A DNA stretch of 64,000 nucleotides from Trichomonas vaginalis G3 (Eukaryota; Parabasalia; Trichomonadida; Trichomonadidae): assembly GCF_026262505.1 (NCBI RefSeq), contig NC_067208.1, forward strand, positions 3,295,962-3,359,961. Reading direction: 5' to 3'. The notes beneath the pieces were generated by a model that searched no databases, was not told the origin of the DNA, and worked only from the letters and a program-made list of their open reading frames with translations. The translations under genes were made by a program, and so were the position numbers. Positions 53,564 through 62,066 of the stretch are shown here, in pieces; the first letter of the stretch is position 1; the number at the start of each line of letters is the position of its first letter.

Positions 53564-55268
53564 ATGATTAAACAACAGCAACCACAGACCATTACATACG
53601 CCATATATGCATATAATTCAAAGACGGCAGAACAAACGCAAATGTTGAAATATGGAGATTTGGAGATAGTATTGAAAAATGACCATTTCGAATTCGTTTG
53701 CAAAGGTGGTGCAGTGATATCAAATATAAAAGAAATTTTATTTATGAATTCAAAAATTAAAGGAATAACGGATGATATAACATCAATTCCACCAGAAGAA
53801 CAAAGATATTACGCATTAAATGCATTTCCTAAAGTTTTGAAGATTGGAAGATTTAATTTAAATGAGGAATTCATAAAAGGTTTCCTAAATGACATAATGA
53901 AGAAAGCAGATAAGGAATATGTTAACGATGAGTTAGCAAAGAAGGCAGATAAGGAATATGTTAATGAAAAAGATAATGAAATTATAGAAAGGGTTGAATG
54001 GTATCATGAACGGACATCGAAGATTCTTAAAACTAAAGCTGATACAGGATGGGTTTCAGAATGTTTAGACCTTAAAGCAGATATATCATTTGTTAACGAT
54101 GAGTTAGCAAAGAAAGCAGATAAGGAATATGTTAACGATGAGTTAGCAAAGAAAGCAGATAAGGAATATGTTAACGATGAGTTAGCAAAGAAAGCAGATA
54201 AGGAATATGTTAACGATGAGTTAGCAAAGAAAGCAGATAAGGAATATGTTAACGAAATATACCAAAGTTTAGTTGGAACAAAAAATATTGAAACTATTGT
54301 TGGCGACTTTTCTGTCAATGAAGAAAACAAATATTTTAGATGGGAGTTTGTACAGTCCTTAAGAAATGGTATACGGTATAAACTCATTCCGAAAAATAAC
54401 AATGAAATGTATGTAGGCTATATAAAGAATAATGGCACACAAGTTAAAGTTCCATTAGACAACAACTGCTACTTAAACTTATATGGAGACGAACAAAAGA
54501 AATATTTAAGAGTTTATGAAATGACGGATATGACATTGTCTAACGTAGCTCCAGCACCGTATTTATTATGACTATGGTGTTGACGCACGTGTAGACCCAA
54601 AAAAGCAAACATTATATTTAGATTATTATAGATATAAAAGATATAATGCAATAGAAAAAACGAGAATAGTATACTATTATGAAGATGACAAAAATAAATA
54701 TTATAGTCAAGATTTTACATACCCTGAAAACATAAGATTATATTATAAAAAATATTCTGACACAAACCAGAAGAAACCCGAAATAGTTACACTATATTTT
54801 AAGTTCAAAAGAGACAATCCTATAATATCTCATATGTTTGATTTAATGAACCCAGTAGGTTCTATTTATACATCTATGGATGTGAGAGGTCCTCAAGCAA
54901 TGTTTGGTGTTGGTGCATGGGAACAAATAGTCGACAGGTTTTTGTATTGTGCAAACTCTTCAAAGGAAACAGGGGGAAGTAAAACAATTACGGGTGAAAA
55001 TTTACCTGCACACAGTCACTACATAGATTTAAGCACATCTCAAGCAGGTTGGCATAAGCATAGATATTGGGATTGGTCAGGAATGACAAAAGGTAAAGGA
55101 TATGATGTTAAAGATGATGTTAAATTTGCCATAAATTGTTACTGGAGTGACACTCAGGGAGAAGGAAACCATACACATCGCGTTTCAGGATATACGCAAA
55201 CAACGGGACAAAGTAAAGATTACATGCCACCTTACATGACAGTTTACGCATGGTATAGAGTTCAATGA
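53564..55268 (+). pseudogene. Tail-fibre-like protein with collar-like C-terminus (one frameshift)
   Basis: ATG 53564. Residues about 1-100 are of unknown fold. Next comes a repeat region with the 13-residue unit V-N-D-E-L-A-K-K-A-D-K-E-Y: one copy near residue 118, one partial copy, and four perfect tandem copies encoded at 54092-54247. This is a phage-fibre-like coiled or shaft repeat. The frame breaks at about 54565-54571 (TGA) and resumes at once in another frame (D-Y-G-V-D-A), running to TGA at 55266. The final 140 residues resemble the phage tail-collar family: W-E-Q-I-V-D-R-F-L, G-G-S-K-T-I-T, L-P-A-H-S-H, G-N-H-T-H-R, M-P-P-Y-M-T-V-Y-A-W-Y. The likely role is virion attachment fibre. 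A single shift may be a sequencing error. Confidence 0.8.
54092..54247 (+). repeat. Four tandem 39-bp units in the fibre gene
   Basis: Unit GTTAACGATGAGTTAGCAAA + 19 bases, repeated four times without change, with another copy at about 53920-53958. Because 39 is divisible by three, copy number changes would lengthen or shorten the fibre shaft without shifting the frame. Confidence 0.9.
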
Positions 55269-55346
55269 ACGCTCAATGTTTGTGAAACAAACTTTAGGAG
55301 CTCCAAAAGAGCAAACGGCATAATTTAAATTTTTATTTTAGTATAA

Positions 55347-55480
55347 ATGAAGATTCTACCATATGGTGTTATTGGAAGAGATAAAATGGAAACCCAATAT
55401 TTGATCCAAAGTTAAAATTAAAGTTACTGACAAGACAACAACTTGAAAAGTTGCTGAAACCAAAACAGAATGAAAAATGA
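55347..55480 (+). pseudogene. Small Maverick ORF, frameshifted
   Basis: ATG 55347 follows TTTTTATTTTAGTATAA, the Maverick start signal. It begins M-K-I-L-P-Y-G-V-I-G-R-D-K and then shifts at an A run (about 55380-55383). In the other frame a plausible ending (G-N-P-I-F-D-P, then L-E-K-L-L-K-P-K-Q) continues to TGA near 55480. About 44 residues if joined. Function unknown. Confidence 0.4.
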
Positions 55481-55496
55481 GAAAATAAGAAAATAC

Positions 55497-55575
55497 GGCG
55501 CTGTCGCGGTTCGAACCACAGACCTTGACCCCTCCATAACACCACCTTAGACCACTGTGCTACGTAGCCTGTCGA
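55497..55575 (-). other. tRNA-like sequence in the Maverick
   Basis: On the minus strand TAGCACAGTGG and GGTTCGAACC match pol III A- and B-box consensus at tRNA-like spacing. The anticodon arm does not fold properly, so I do not call a functional tRNA; it may be a tRNA relic or SINE. Confidence 0.35.
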
Positions 55576-55684
55576 CATAAGATTTTATAAATTGCATATT
55601 TGACGTAAATTTATTTCCCAGTTATTCAAAAATAATTAATTATTGAAGAACTGAAGGTGCTACCATGCTACCATGTTGACAACA

Positions 55685-55806
55685 GCCGCTAAGCGGCGAG
55701 ACCTGAAGGTCTTGACATTTTGACAACAACACAGGAGGAAGGTAGTTATGAATTAATTATTGAATAACCTAAAAACATGAGACTTTGTCTCCGGACTCTT
55801 TGAGTC
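55685..55806. repeat. Cluster of GC-rich hairpins
   Basis: First pair at 55685-55714: GCCGC-TAA-GCGGC and AGACCT-GA-AGGTCT. Second pair at 55779-55806: GAGAC-TTT-GTCTC and GACTC-TTT-GAGTC. They lie in a non-coding stretch between small plus-strand genes. The same stems occur inside polB. Confidence 0.75.
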
Positions 55807-55854
55807 ACTTCACGATAAAATAACGATAACATCAAATTTTTATTTTTATCATAA

Positions 55855-56019
55855 ATGAATACCCCACAAGCTCAAAATTTACCACGAATCATAACAAGGG
55901 AGGAAATGATAAAAATGATGCAAGAACATGTTAAAAATAACAAACCACTAAAATTGAGAAAATGTGGTTATGCGGTAATGATGGAAAGAGAGATGTTGTC
56001 GAAGAGGAATAAAAATTAA
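55855..56019 (+). CDS. Small Maverick protein, 54 residues
   Basis: ATG 55855 is preceded by TTTTTATTTTTATCATAA. The product is basic with Met-rich helices (I-T-R-E-E-M-I-K-M-M-Q-E-H). No known domain. Its stop shares TTAA (56016-56019) with the convergent gene on the minus strand. The promoter match and tight packing support a real gene. Confidence 0.5.
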   Translation: MNTPQAQNLPRIITREEMIKMMQEHVKNNKPLKLRKCGYAVMMEREMLSKRNKN

Positions 56020-56288
56020 ATTTGGATAGAGTTTAAAAATTCATCTTTATTAAATTCATCTCTTCCAATCAATTTATTTATTCTATTAAATTCTTTTATT
56101 TTTGCTTCACTCAGTTTAAGGATTGAACGATAAGTTTCTAATTTTTCGATTATTTCTTTCCTCTCTTTATCGTTTTCAACCCCACCACATTGTGGCTTCT
56201 TTTTGTAATAACATATTTTTGATTTAATTCTGTTTAGTTTCTTTTTATATTCATCGTCTGGACTCTTGACTGCTTCGTTGTTACTCAT
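56016..56288 (-). CDS. Small Maverick protein, 90 residues, charged helical
   Basis: Lys/Glu-rich and mostly helical, with a C-Y-Y-K-K-K-P-Q-C-G-G segment. Function not recognised. It is located just downstream of the integrase in the same direction, 19 bp away. The region before its ATG reads TTTTTTTATTTCGTAAGAA, a variant of the Maverick start signal. The stop overlaps the convergent gene. Confidence 0.6.
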   Translation of the reverse strand: MSNNEAVKSPDDEYKKKLNRIKSKICYYKKKPQCGGVENDKERKEIIEKLETYRSILKLSEAKIKEFNRINKLIGRDEFNKDEFLNSIQI

Positions 56289-56307
56289 TTCTTACGAAAT
56301 AAAAAAA

Positions 56308-57261
56308 TTAAATATTATTTAAATATAATGGAGTAATAAAATAAATCGGAATTTCTATTAATTTATTGTCAACTTCAACTAATGCATTGCCGTTAATATA
56401 TCTAACAAATTTAGCTATTGTGTCAAATCTTCGTCTTCTTTTTGTCATTGATTTATCAGTTTTTCCATAATCGAGATGAATTAAAACTTTATTCCCTTGT
56501 TTAAAATTCATGAGCCCCGAATTAATTTGTTCACGTTTAACATCATTCAACCTTTCCATTTGCTTTCTAATATATTCCCATTCTTTTGAAATATCATTTT
56601 TCATTTCCACCGGTTTCATGTTTATTGTTCTATGCCATGTATTATTGTAATAATATACTAACTGCTGTATGATGGAGTCATGATTTCCATCCCAGTATAT
56701 CTGACCATTAACCCCTAACGCATCTCTAAGAGTTCTCATTACCGCATCAACTATTTTATTATGAAACGTATATGGAGAGGATGAAAAGTAAAAATTAATT
56801 TGTGGGAAATAATGAGCCATAGCTGCCTGAAATCCTTTATCACCATCACCCCTTATATTATCTACTCTTTCATGATCTAGTAAGTATTGAATAGCTCTTC
56901 TTGTTTCCTGTTCTGTTTTCCCTTTCACCGGAATGCAATATAAATATCTGGTGTTAATGTTAATGGCAAATAAATAAGTAACGTTTCCTCTTGAATATTC
57001 TAAATGATCGATTTCGTATGAATATGGATATGGTGCAAATGAAGGGCGACTAAATTTTTCCTTTAACGGTTGAATTTTTGGGTCAGTTGGTTTATTTAAT
57101 ATTTTGAAATCCTTTTTAAAATCTTTTTGCTTCTTTAATGTTTGAAATGGATATAATAAAGTGAATGATGAAGGATTAACTGAAGGAGGAGGAGGTACTG
57201 TCGTTGGAGGGTTTGGTGTTGCAGGTGGTTTAATTTTATCTGCTTTGATTTTGGATTTCAT
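56308..57261 (-). CDS. Maverick retroviral-type (rve) integrase
   Basis: 317 residues. A Pro-rich N-terminus (P-P-A-T-P-N-P-P) takes the place of an obvious H-H-C-C zinc finger. The catalytic core starts near residue 80: the first acid is in Y-E-I-D-H-L-E-Y, the second in R-G-D-G-D-K-G-F, and the third position is I-V-D-A-V-M-R-T-L, where Asp stands where the D-D-E family has Glu. Residues about 255-317 form a small beta-barrel-like C-terminal domain after a K-R-R-R-R stretch. By family it would insert the element into chromosomal DNA, making short target duplications. Its ATG overlaps the stop of the upstream gene (ATGA, 4 nt), so the two are probably co-transcribed. Confidence 0.85.
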   Translation of the reverse strand: MKSKIKADKIKPPATPNPPTTVPPPPSVNPSSFTLLYPFQTLKKQKDFKKDFKILNKPTDPKIQPLKEKFSRPSFAPYPYSYEIDHLEYSRGNVTYLFAININTRYLYCIPVKGKTEQETRRAIQYLLDHERVDNIRGDGDKGFQAAMAHYFPQINFYFSSSPYTFHNKIVDAVMRTLRDALGVNGQIYWDGNHDSIIQQLVYYYNNTWHRTINMKPVEMKNDISKEWEYIRKQMERLNDVKREQINSGLMNFKQGNKVLIHLDYGKTDKSMTKRRRRFDTIAKFVRYINGNALVEVDNKLIEIPIYFITPLYLNNI

Positions 57262-57836
57262 TCCCCCTTCATTAATTCTGGATGTATTCTATTCATTTGT
57301 TTTAAATATGCTGTATATAAAGGTTTGATATACTTTCCCGCTTCGAGTTTATGTTGAAGGATGAATTCCAAAAGTTGATCTTCATTTAAAAGTCGGGCTG
57401 AATATGGTTTAACTAATGAATCATAAATTAAAGCTTGTGCTTCATTTATGGTCTGAAGGACCTGGGCGTTTTGCACCTTTTGTTTTTGTTCCTTTGGTTT
57501 TTGCGGCTCAGGATTATATAATTTATATAATTTATATAATTCATCAATATCTTCTTCTGTTAATACTTTATTTTTGAAATCTTTCAATTGTTTAAGTTGT
57601 GATTTACTTTTTCCCTTTGAATATTCATTATTTTTAATTTTGTCTTTAATTTTAGAAATTATTTTATCATGATATTTCAAAACTTCATTTTTATAATACG
57701 AATAATAATAATCCATATCATCACCCGTTATATTGTTATCATGTTTTTGGAGATATGATTTTAATTCATAATAATTAAGAAAATTTTGATTAAGTACTAA
57801 ATCATCAATTAAATTTTTTAAATCTACGCTATTCAT
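57258..57836 (-). CDS. Maverick hypothetical protein upstream of integrase
   Basis: 192 residues, very rich in Lys, Tyr, Asp and Leu, predicted helical, with no recognised domain. It starts at ATG 57836 after TTTTATTTTTATATAA. It overlaps integrase by 4 nt, and since that integrase lacks a zinc-binding N-terminal domain, this protein could be a partner or an N-terminal piece encoded separately. That idea is inference only. Confidence 0.65.
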   Translation of the reverse strand: MNSVDLKNLIDDLVLNQNFLNYYELKSYLQKHDNNITGDDMDYYYSYYKNEVLKYHDKIISKIKDKIKNNEYSKGKSKSQLKQLKDFKNKVLTEEDIDELYKLYKLYNPEPQKPKEQKQKVQNAQVLQTINEAQALIYDSLVKPYSARLLNEDQLLEFILQHKLEAGKYIKPLYTAYLKQMNRIHPELMKGE

Positions 57837-57938
57837 TTATATAAAAATAAAATAAGTGTTTTAAGGGTGCCCGCCTCTTTGAATCATAGTATCAAAACCA
57901 TTATTTACGGTTCCTTTTGTCTCTTCTGTGGCATTTTA

Positions 57939-60900
57939 TTAAATAAATGGCATACAACATCCATTTTCACAACATACAGCCTTAGTGTGTGCTCCTGTTA
58001 ATGCAGTCTTACCGATTGTTAAGCGAGTCATTGACCCGTTTTTAAGTTGTAAATTAATATTCTGACCATCAAATATCACTTTATCATTTATTATATCCAA
58101 ATAATTTTTAGGTGTTAATTGTTTATTTTGTCGTAAACTAACTCCTTTCATTTTTTGTGCAATCTTTTTAAAATCACTTCCATCAATTGAACCGTTGAAT
58201 GAAGTATAACACTTAGGACATAAAGCAACCATGTTATCACCTTGTTTCTCAATTGCTAAACCCAATAACTTCTTCTCATGTGCTTTTTCTTCAGCTTTAT
58301 TCTTTAATTTAGGTTTAAATTTCTCATTAAAACAGAAGAAATCAAAAGGTGCGAATTTGTAAATGTTTTTATCATAAAATTTTTTATCGGTTACAATTGC
58401 TTGAAATGCTTGAGTGTTAGGAAGATTTGGGTCGCCAGCGATTGCCCAATAAGATGAATCAGTATCACCTTCAATGAAATGAAAACGATTAACATCCATG
58501 CATTTATACATAAAATCATAAATGAAAACCAAATACCAGTATTTTGCGTTATCTAAAGTGAAGAATGCCTCTTGTAAACATGTATCACATCTATAAAATC
58601 TATCTTTAAGCATCACTTGATACGTATCCTCTCCTATTTCTCTTATGTTTTTAAACTTATTTGACATACATGCAACGCGTGCCTTCTGTGCATTCATTAT
58701 TTTAGTCTTTGCGTAATTTTGTGTATTCATTGCATCGTAACCATATGATCCATTAAGTGAAATCTTGCAAAATAAACTTTTTCCTTTATTTCCTTCTAAT
58801 TCAGCCTTTTGTCTTTCGTTCATAAATTCATTCGCAAATTCATTAAAACAAGTATTTTTCGTAAATGTTAAAATTGATTGAATGTCATCAATGATAAAAT
58901 GAAATCTGTCTATTAGATACCAAAGATAATAAGAAGAAAATGGTTGATATTGGTTGTGTGTTGATGCTAACTGAGTTAATTTCCTCTGTTTCTGGTCAAC
59001 TGGTAGATTGTTTGATTTCATGTAATTATACATAAAACCACCAATTGTTTTTTCATCTGTGATAATATCAAAGTTTCTTATTATTGGTAAAAAGTTTATG
59101 TAATCATTAATGTATTTTTCATCAATGTGACCCTTTACTTCAGCCACGAATAAAGTATTTTTCTTCTTAATTATTCCCAGTGCTTTTGCTTTCTTTGTTG
59201 CTGTATCACAAATGATAACACCATTCAATCTTCCCGGCATATACATTTTATGGTCAGTATATTGAATGAAATCATGAGGATTAGATGAAAATGATGAAGG
59301 ATATAATGAATTAAAGTCAACACCAACGAAATGAGTCATAATGTTGGAAGTGTCCTCATTTGATACAGTTTTAGTTTCTGGATTATATGAAAGTTTATTA
59401 ATGTGCGTGATTCCTTTAAGATTTACTCTATGTTGAACATTTGATAAACCACCAGTAATTCCATTACGGAGGATGTGATAAGCTTCAACTGAATCTAGAG
59501 TCATTGGTAAATTATTTTTTAATGTATAATTTCTTAAATTGATTCTTAAACGTTGAACATCTTCATCTTTATTTGATTTTACGACATTGCAATAACAACA
59601 CATTAACTGACAATTTTCTTTGGTATGTGGTTTTTCATTATCGATTCTATCTAATGTTGGTTTATTAGCATATGTAAACGCTTTACCACACATTTTGCAT
59701 TTAGATGAAAGGATTAAATCGTGATAGTATTGATAGTCATCCATTGAAACATTGTTTTTAGTATCCCTTTCTGCTTTTTCATCTTGTTTCTTATATGAAT
59801 CAATTTTATATTTCCAATACTTTTTTGTTAATTCAAAACTTGATTCCACATTTTCTTCTTCTGGATATGTTTCGTTAGGATTGAAGTTCTTATATGCTAA
59901 CGCGTAACGAATCATTGATGCATTCGATGATAAAGAAAGATTATGAAGCATGTCAATTTTATAAACAAATGTTTCTTCAATAATTTTATCAATTGGGTCA
60001 ATCATAATTTCAACGTCTTTATTGCAATAATGAATAAAATATTCTAATCTATTCTCAAAATTTTTAGCATCATTGAGATATATTTGATAATCTGAATCGG
60101 ATATTGTTTCTTGAGTTAATGCTGAATAAAATGAATCTTGAGTGAATGGTTCCACTTTATATAATTCATCTTCGTAATTCTCCCATGTGATGAATTGATA
60201 AGGGAAAAAGGATTTAACACGTGATTTATTGTTTCCGAAATCTTGAGTGAATTGGTCTAATGTTCCACCCGCTATATAATTTCTGATGTCAATAAATCTT
60301 AATTCATATGGACAGTTTGTTTTCTTTACAATGATTTGCTTAAATTGAGAAGAAGAACCCAGCATTGATTTTATTTTCCATTTTGCAGTGTTTAAATCAC
60401 GAAGAATTAAATTTAAATCAAACTTTCCCGAATTAAAACCTATGATATTCACTTTATTGAATTCCTCATCTAGAAGTTCTTTAAATGCTTCCTTCTGTTT
60501 TTCATTTAATGTATGGGACAAAGTCCCCGCCGTTTGGTCCGTTTGCGGCTTCATTAATTCTTCATATTGTTCAATATTTGATTTAGCAACTAATGAACAG
60601 GTTGAAAATAAAAATTCAATCCAATCAGAGATGAACGAATCACTTGATGTTAAGCAAAAATTCCTCGTAAATGTTTTATCACGGTCTACAACCTCGCCGC
60701 TTCGGTCTGAAAGACCTTCAGGACTCAAAGAGTCCGTTTGCGGCTTTATTTTGACAGTTGATGATACCATAAATGGTTTTAAGTAAGCGTTCAAAGTTGC
60801 ACATTCAGAAAGTTGAAGTTCTTCTTTAGTCTCTAATGTTTCGAAGTCAAAAGTAATATAATATCTTGTTGGTTTATAATATTCCTGCAAATTATGTGCT

Positions 60901-61481
60901 AATAGCCATTGATATATCTTCTGTTTCGTGATATGTGGTGCATATGGTTGCTGGGTCTTTTGCAATTGAACGTCTTGAATTAATCTTCCATTATTTTCTT
61001 TACATTTCTCACAATGCTTTAAAAATCTTCTTTGGTTTTTCCTTTCTGGGTCATCACGGATAGAATATACTTCTTCTTTGCAAAAGGGGCAAACTTTATA
61101 TCCTGTGAGTGCTTCAACGTCTGTAATTCTGTCAGCGTGAAGTTTTCCACATGGACTCTGTGTTAATAAAATATTTACTGTTTCAAATTCTGGATCTATC
61201 ATTATTGATTCCACTAATGGAAAGTCTACCTTATTTATGTCTATGTCTTCTGGTTGAGGGTCACAATAATAAAAATCAATATTAACGTTTAACATTCTTG
61301 CTAACCTCTCACTTTCTGATGAAATGTCAAATCCTTCATATGCATCTATGGCTTCATTTAAATAACTTCTACGAGTTTTAGGATTAACACCATCAGGAAT
61401 GTTATAGAAGCGTTTAAATAACCTTCTACCTTCGGCTCTTATTTGATTATCATTCATTTTAGCTGTTCCGTTTTTGTTCAT
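57939..61481 (-). CDS. Maverick B-family DNA polymerase (protein-primed type) with HNH insertion
   Basis: 1180 residues, intact. An N-terminal Cys cluster (C-P-F-C ... C-E-K-C, about 130-165) precedes the 3'-5' exonuclease: Exo I F-D-F-E-T-L at about 208, Exo II F-N-S-G-K-F-D at about 352, Exo III Y-C-N-K-D-V-E at about 487. An HNH-like module (C-K-M-C ... L-D-R-I-D-N ... H-T-K-E-N-C-Q-L-M-C-C-Y-C-N) lies at about 594-640. Polymerase motif A D-F-N-S-L-Y-P-S is at about 720, motif B K-I-S-L-N-G-S-Y-G at about 907 and motif C D-T-D-S at about 1007, followed by C-P-K-C and a Cys-rich end. It would replicate the element. Two stretches in the exonuclease region (about 244-266 and 311-322) are encoded by GC-rich hairpins and begin with the same K-P-Q-T-D. 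Confidence 0.95.
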   Translation of the reverse strand: MNKNGTAKMNDNQIRAEGRRLFKRFYNIPDGVNPKTRRSYLNEAIDAYEGFDISSESERLARMLNVNIDFYYCDPQPEDIDINKVDFPLVESIMIDPEFETVNILLTQSPCGKLHADRITDVEALTGYKVCPFCKEEVYSIRDDPERKNQRRFLKHCEKCKENNGRLIQDVQLQKTQQPYAPHITKQKIYQWLLAHNLQEYYKPTRYYITFDFETLETKEELQLSECATLNAYLKPFMVSSTVKIKPQTDSLSPEGLSDRSGEVVDRDKTFTRNFCLTSSDSFISDWIEFLFSTCSLVAKSNIEQYEELMKPQTDQTAGTLSHTLNEKQKEAFKELLDEEFNKVNIIGFNSGKFDLNLILRDLNTAKWKIKSMLGSSSQFKQIIVKKTNCPYELRFIDIRNYIAGGTLDQFTQDFGNNKSRVKSFFPYQFITWENYEDELYKVEPFTQDSFYSALTQETISDSDYQIYLNDAKNFENRLEYFIHYCNKDVEIMIDPIDKIIEETFVYKIDMLHNLSLSSNASMIRYALAYKNFNPNETYPEEENVESSFELTKKYWKYKIDSYKKQDEKAERDTKNNVSMDDYQYYHDLILSSKCKMCGKAFTYANKPTLDRIDNEKPHTKENCQLMCCYCNVVKSNKDEDVQRLRINLRNYTLKNNLPMTLDSVEAYHILRNGITGGLSNVQHRVNLKGITHINKLSYNPETKTVSNEDTSNIMTHFVGVDFNSLYPSSFSSNPHDFIQYTDHKMYMPGRLNGVIICDTATKKAKALGIIKKKNTLFVAEVKGHIDEKYINDYINFLPIIRNFDIITDEKTIGGFMYNYMKSNNLPVDQKQRKLTQLASTHNQYQPFSSYYLWYLIDRFHFIIDDIQSILTFTKNTCFNEFANEFMNERQKAELEGNKGKSLFCKISLNGSYGYDAMNTQNYAKTKIMNAQKARVACMSNKFKNIREIGEDTYQVMLKDRFYRCDTCLQEAFFTLDNAKYWYLVFIYDFMYKCMDVNRFHFIEGDTDSSYWAIAGDPNLPNTQAFQAIVTDKKFYDKNIYKFAPFDFFCFNEKFKPKLKNKAEEKAHEKKLLGLAIEKQGDNMVALCPKCYTSFNGSIDGSDFKKIAQKMKGVSLRQNKQLTPKNYLDIINDKVIFDGQNINLQLKNGSMTRLTIGKTALTGAHTKAVCCENGCCMPFI
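60515..60549. repeat. GC-rich hairpin inside polB (1)
   Basis: On the coding strand it begins GCCGCAAACGG and ends with GGGAC-TTT-GTCCC. An outer GCCG ... CGGC pairing is also possible. It is read in frame in polymerase. Confidence 0.75.
60683..60744. repeat. GC-rich composite hairpin inside polB (2)
   Basis: On the coding strand, an outer GCCGC ... GCGGC stem encloses GGACTC-TTT-GAGTCC and GGTCT-TTC-AGACC, a three-way-junction-like layout, followed by GAGGTTGTAGACC. It is read in frame between Exo I and Exo II. Confidence 0.8.
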
Positions 61482-61531
61482 TTATGTAAGAATAAAAAAT
61501 TAAAAAATCAATAAAAATAAAGTTTATTTTT
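61482..61531. promoter_or_regulatory. Promoter region of polB
   Basis: On the minus strand TTTTTTATTCTTACATAA directly precedes ATG 61481, the same arrangement as before other Maverick genes. Confidence 0.5.
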
Positions 61532-62023
61532 TTAAAGTCCATCGTCAATAAATTGTAACTTATGTTTATGAATATATTTTGTGCCTTCTTCTGAAAGTGT
61601 TTCATCTATTTCACCATCTAATAAATTTTTAGTAGATTCCAAAAAGTAATTTTGATATCTTTCTTCATGAGATTTTTGAACTTCTGATTCTGAAGCTGGG
61701 ATATTCATTAAACCCTCTACTTCATTCTCATTATATTTTTCAACTTCTCTTAATTCCTTAATTTTTTCATCTATTTCATCTCTTATTTTTTCCAGTCTTT
61801 CAATTTCATCATATTCATCATCTTTAATCCGTTCTTCATAATATTCAGGGAAAACATCAGGTTCTTTAGGTTTTTCTTCTTCAGATGTGGGATATAAGAA
61901 ATTTATAACATCATCTTTATTCATTTTTCCATCATAATCTAAATCATTTAATAACTCCGCGAATTTTTGACAATTTCTTAAATAATATTTATTAACTTCA
62001 TAACTCGCCTCCTCTAATATATC

Positions 62024-62027
<4 letters not shown>
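61532..62027 (-). CDS. Acidic Maverick protein, 5' end lost at a poly(A) tract
   Basis: From ATG 61924 there are 130 residues, strongly acidic (E-E-R-I-K-D-D-E-Y-D-E-I-E-R). The same frame continues upstream through 33 further codons (including Y-Y-L-R-N-C-Q-K-F-A-E-L-L-N-D-L-D-Y-D-G-K) to a 36-base homopolymer at 62028-62063 without an ATG. D-L-D-Y-D-G-K-M-N-K-D-D-V resembles an EF-hand loop (D-x-D-x-D-G) and could bind calcium; this is inference. The true start has probably been lost at the homopolymer. Located just upstream of polB in the same direction. Confidence 0.6.

Positions 62028-62063
<36 letters not shown>
62028..62063. repeat. 36-base A tract
   Basis: Uninterrupted A run (T on the minus strand) ending in GGGAAGTGGGG. 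It interrupts an open frame on its left and is followed by a different set of genes, so it marks a junction (insertion, deletion or mis-assembly). Confidence 0.9.

Positions 62064-62066
<3 letters not shown>

Larger units (their letters stand above)
51607..62027. mobile_element. Maverick/Polinton (core region)
   Basis: This contains the hallmark pair of Mavericks, a B-family DNA polymerase (57939-61481, minus) and a retroviral-type integrase (56308-57261, minus). A tail-fibre-like gene and several small genes share one promoter style. Mavericks are very abundant in T. vaginalis and are regarded as virus-like. A packaging ATPase, maturation protease and a convincing major capsid gene are not visible here, so the copy is incomplete or extends into the decayed flanks. 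Limits are those of the recognised genes, not of terminal repeats. Confidence 0.85.

Noticed and set aside
54004..54402. Antisense repeat protein opposite the fibre gene
   Set aside because: It arises because the 39-bp repeats are also open on the other strand.
55369..55578. Minus-strand small protein over the tRNA-like sequence
   Set aside because: It overlaps the pol III box-like region and the frameshifted small gene; no family.
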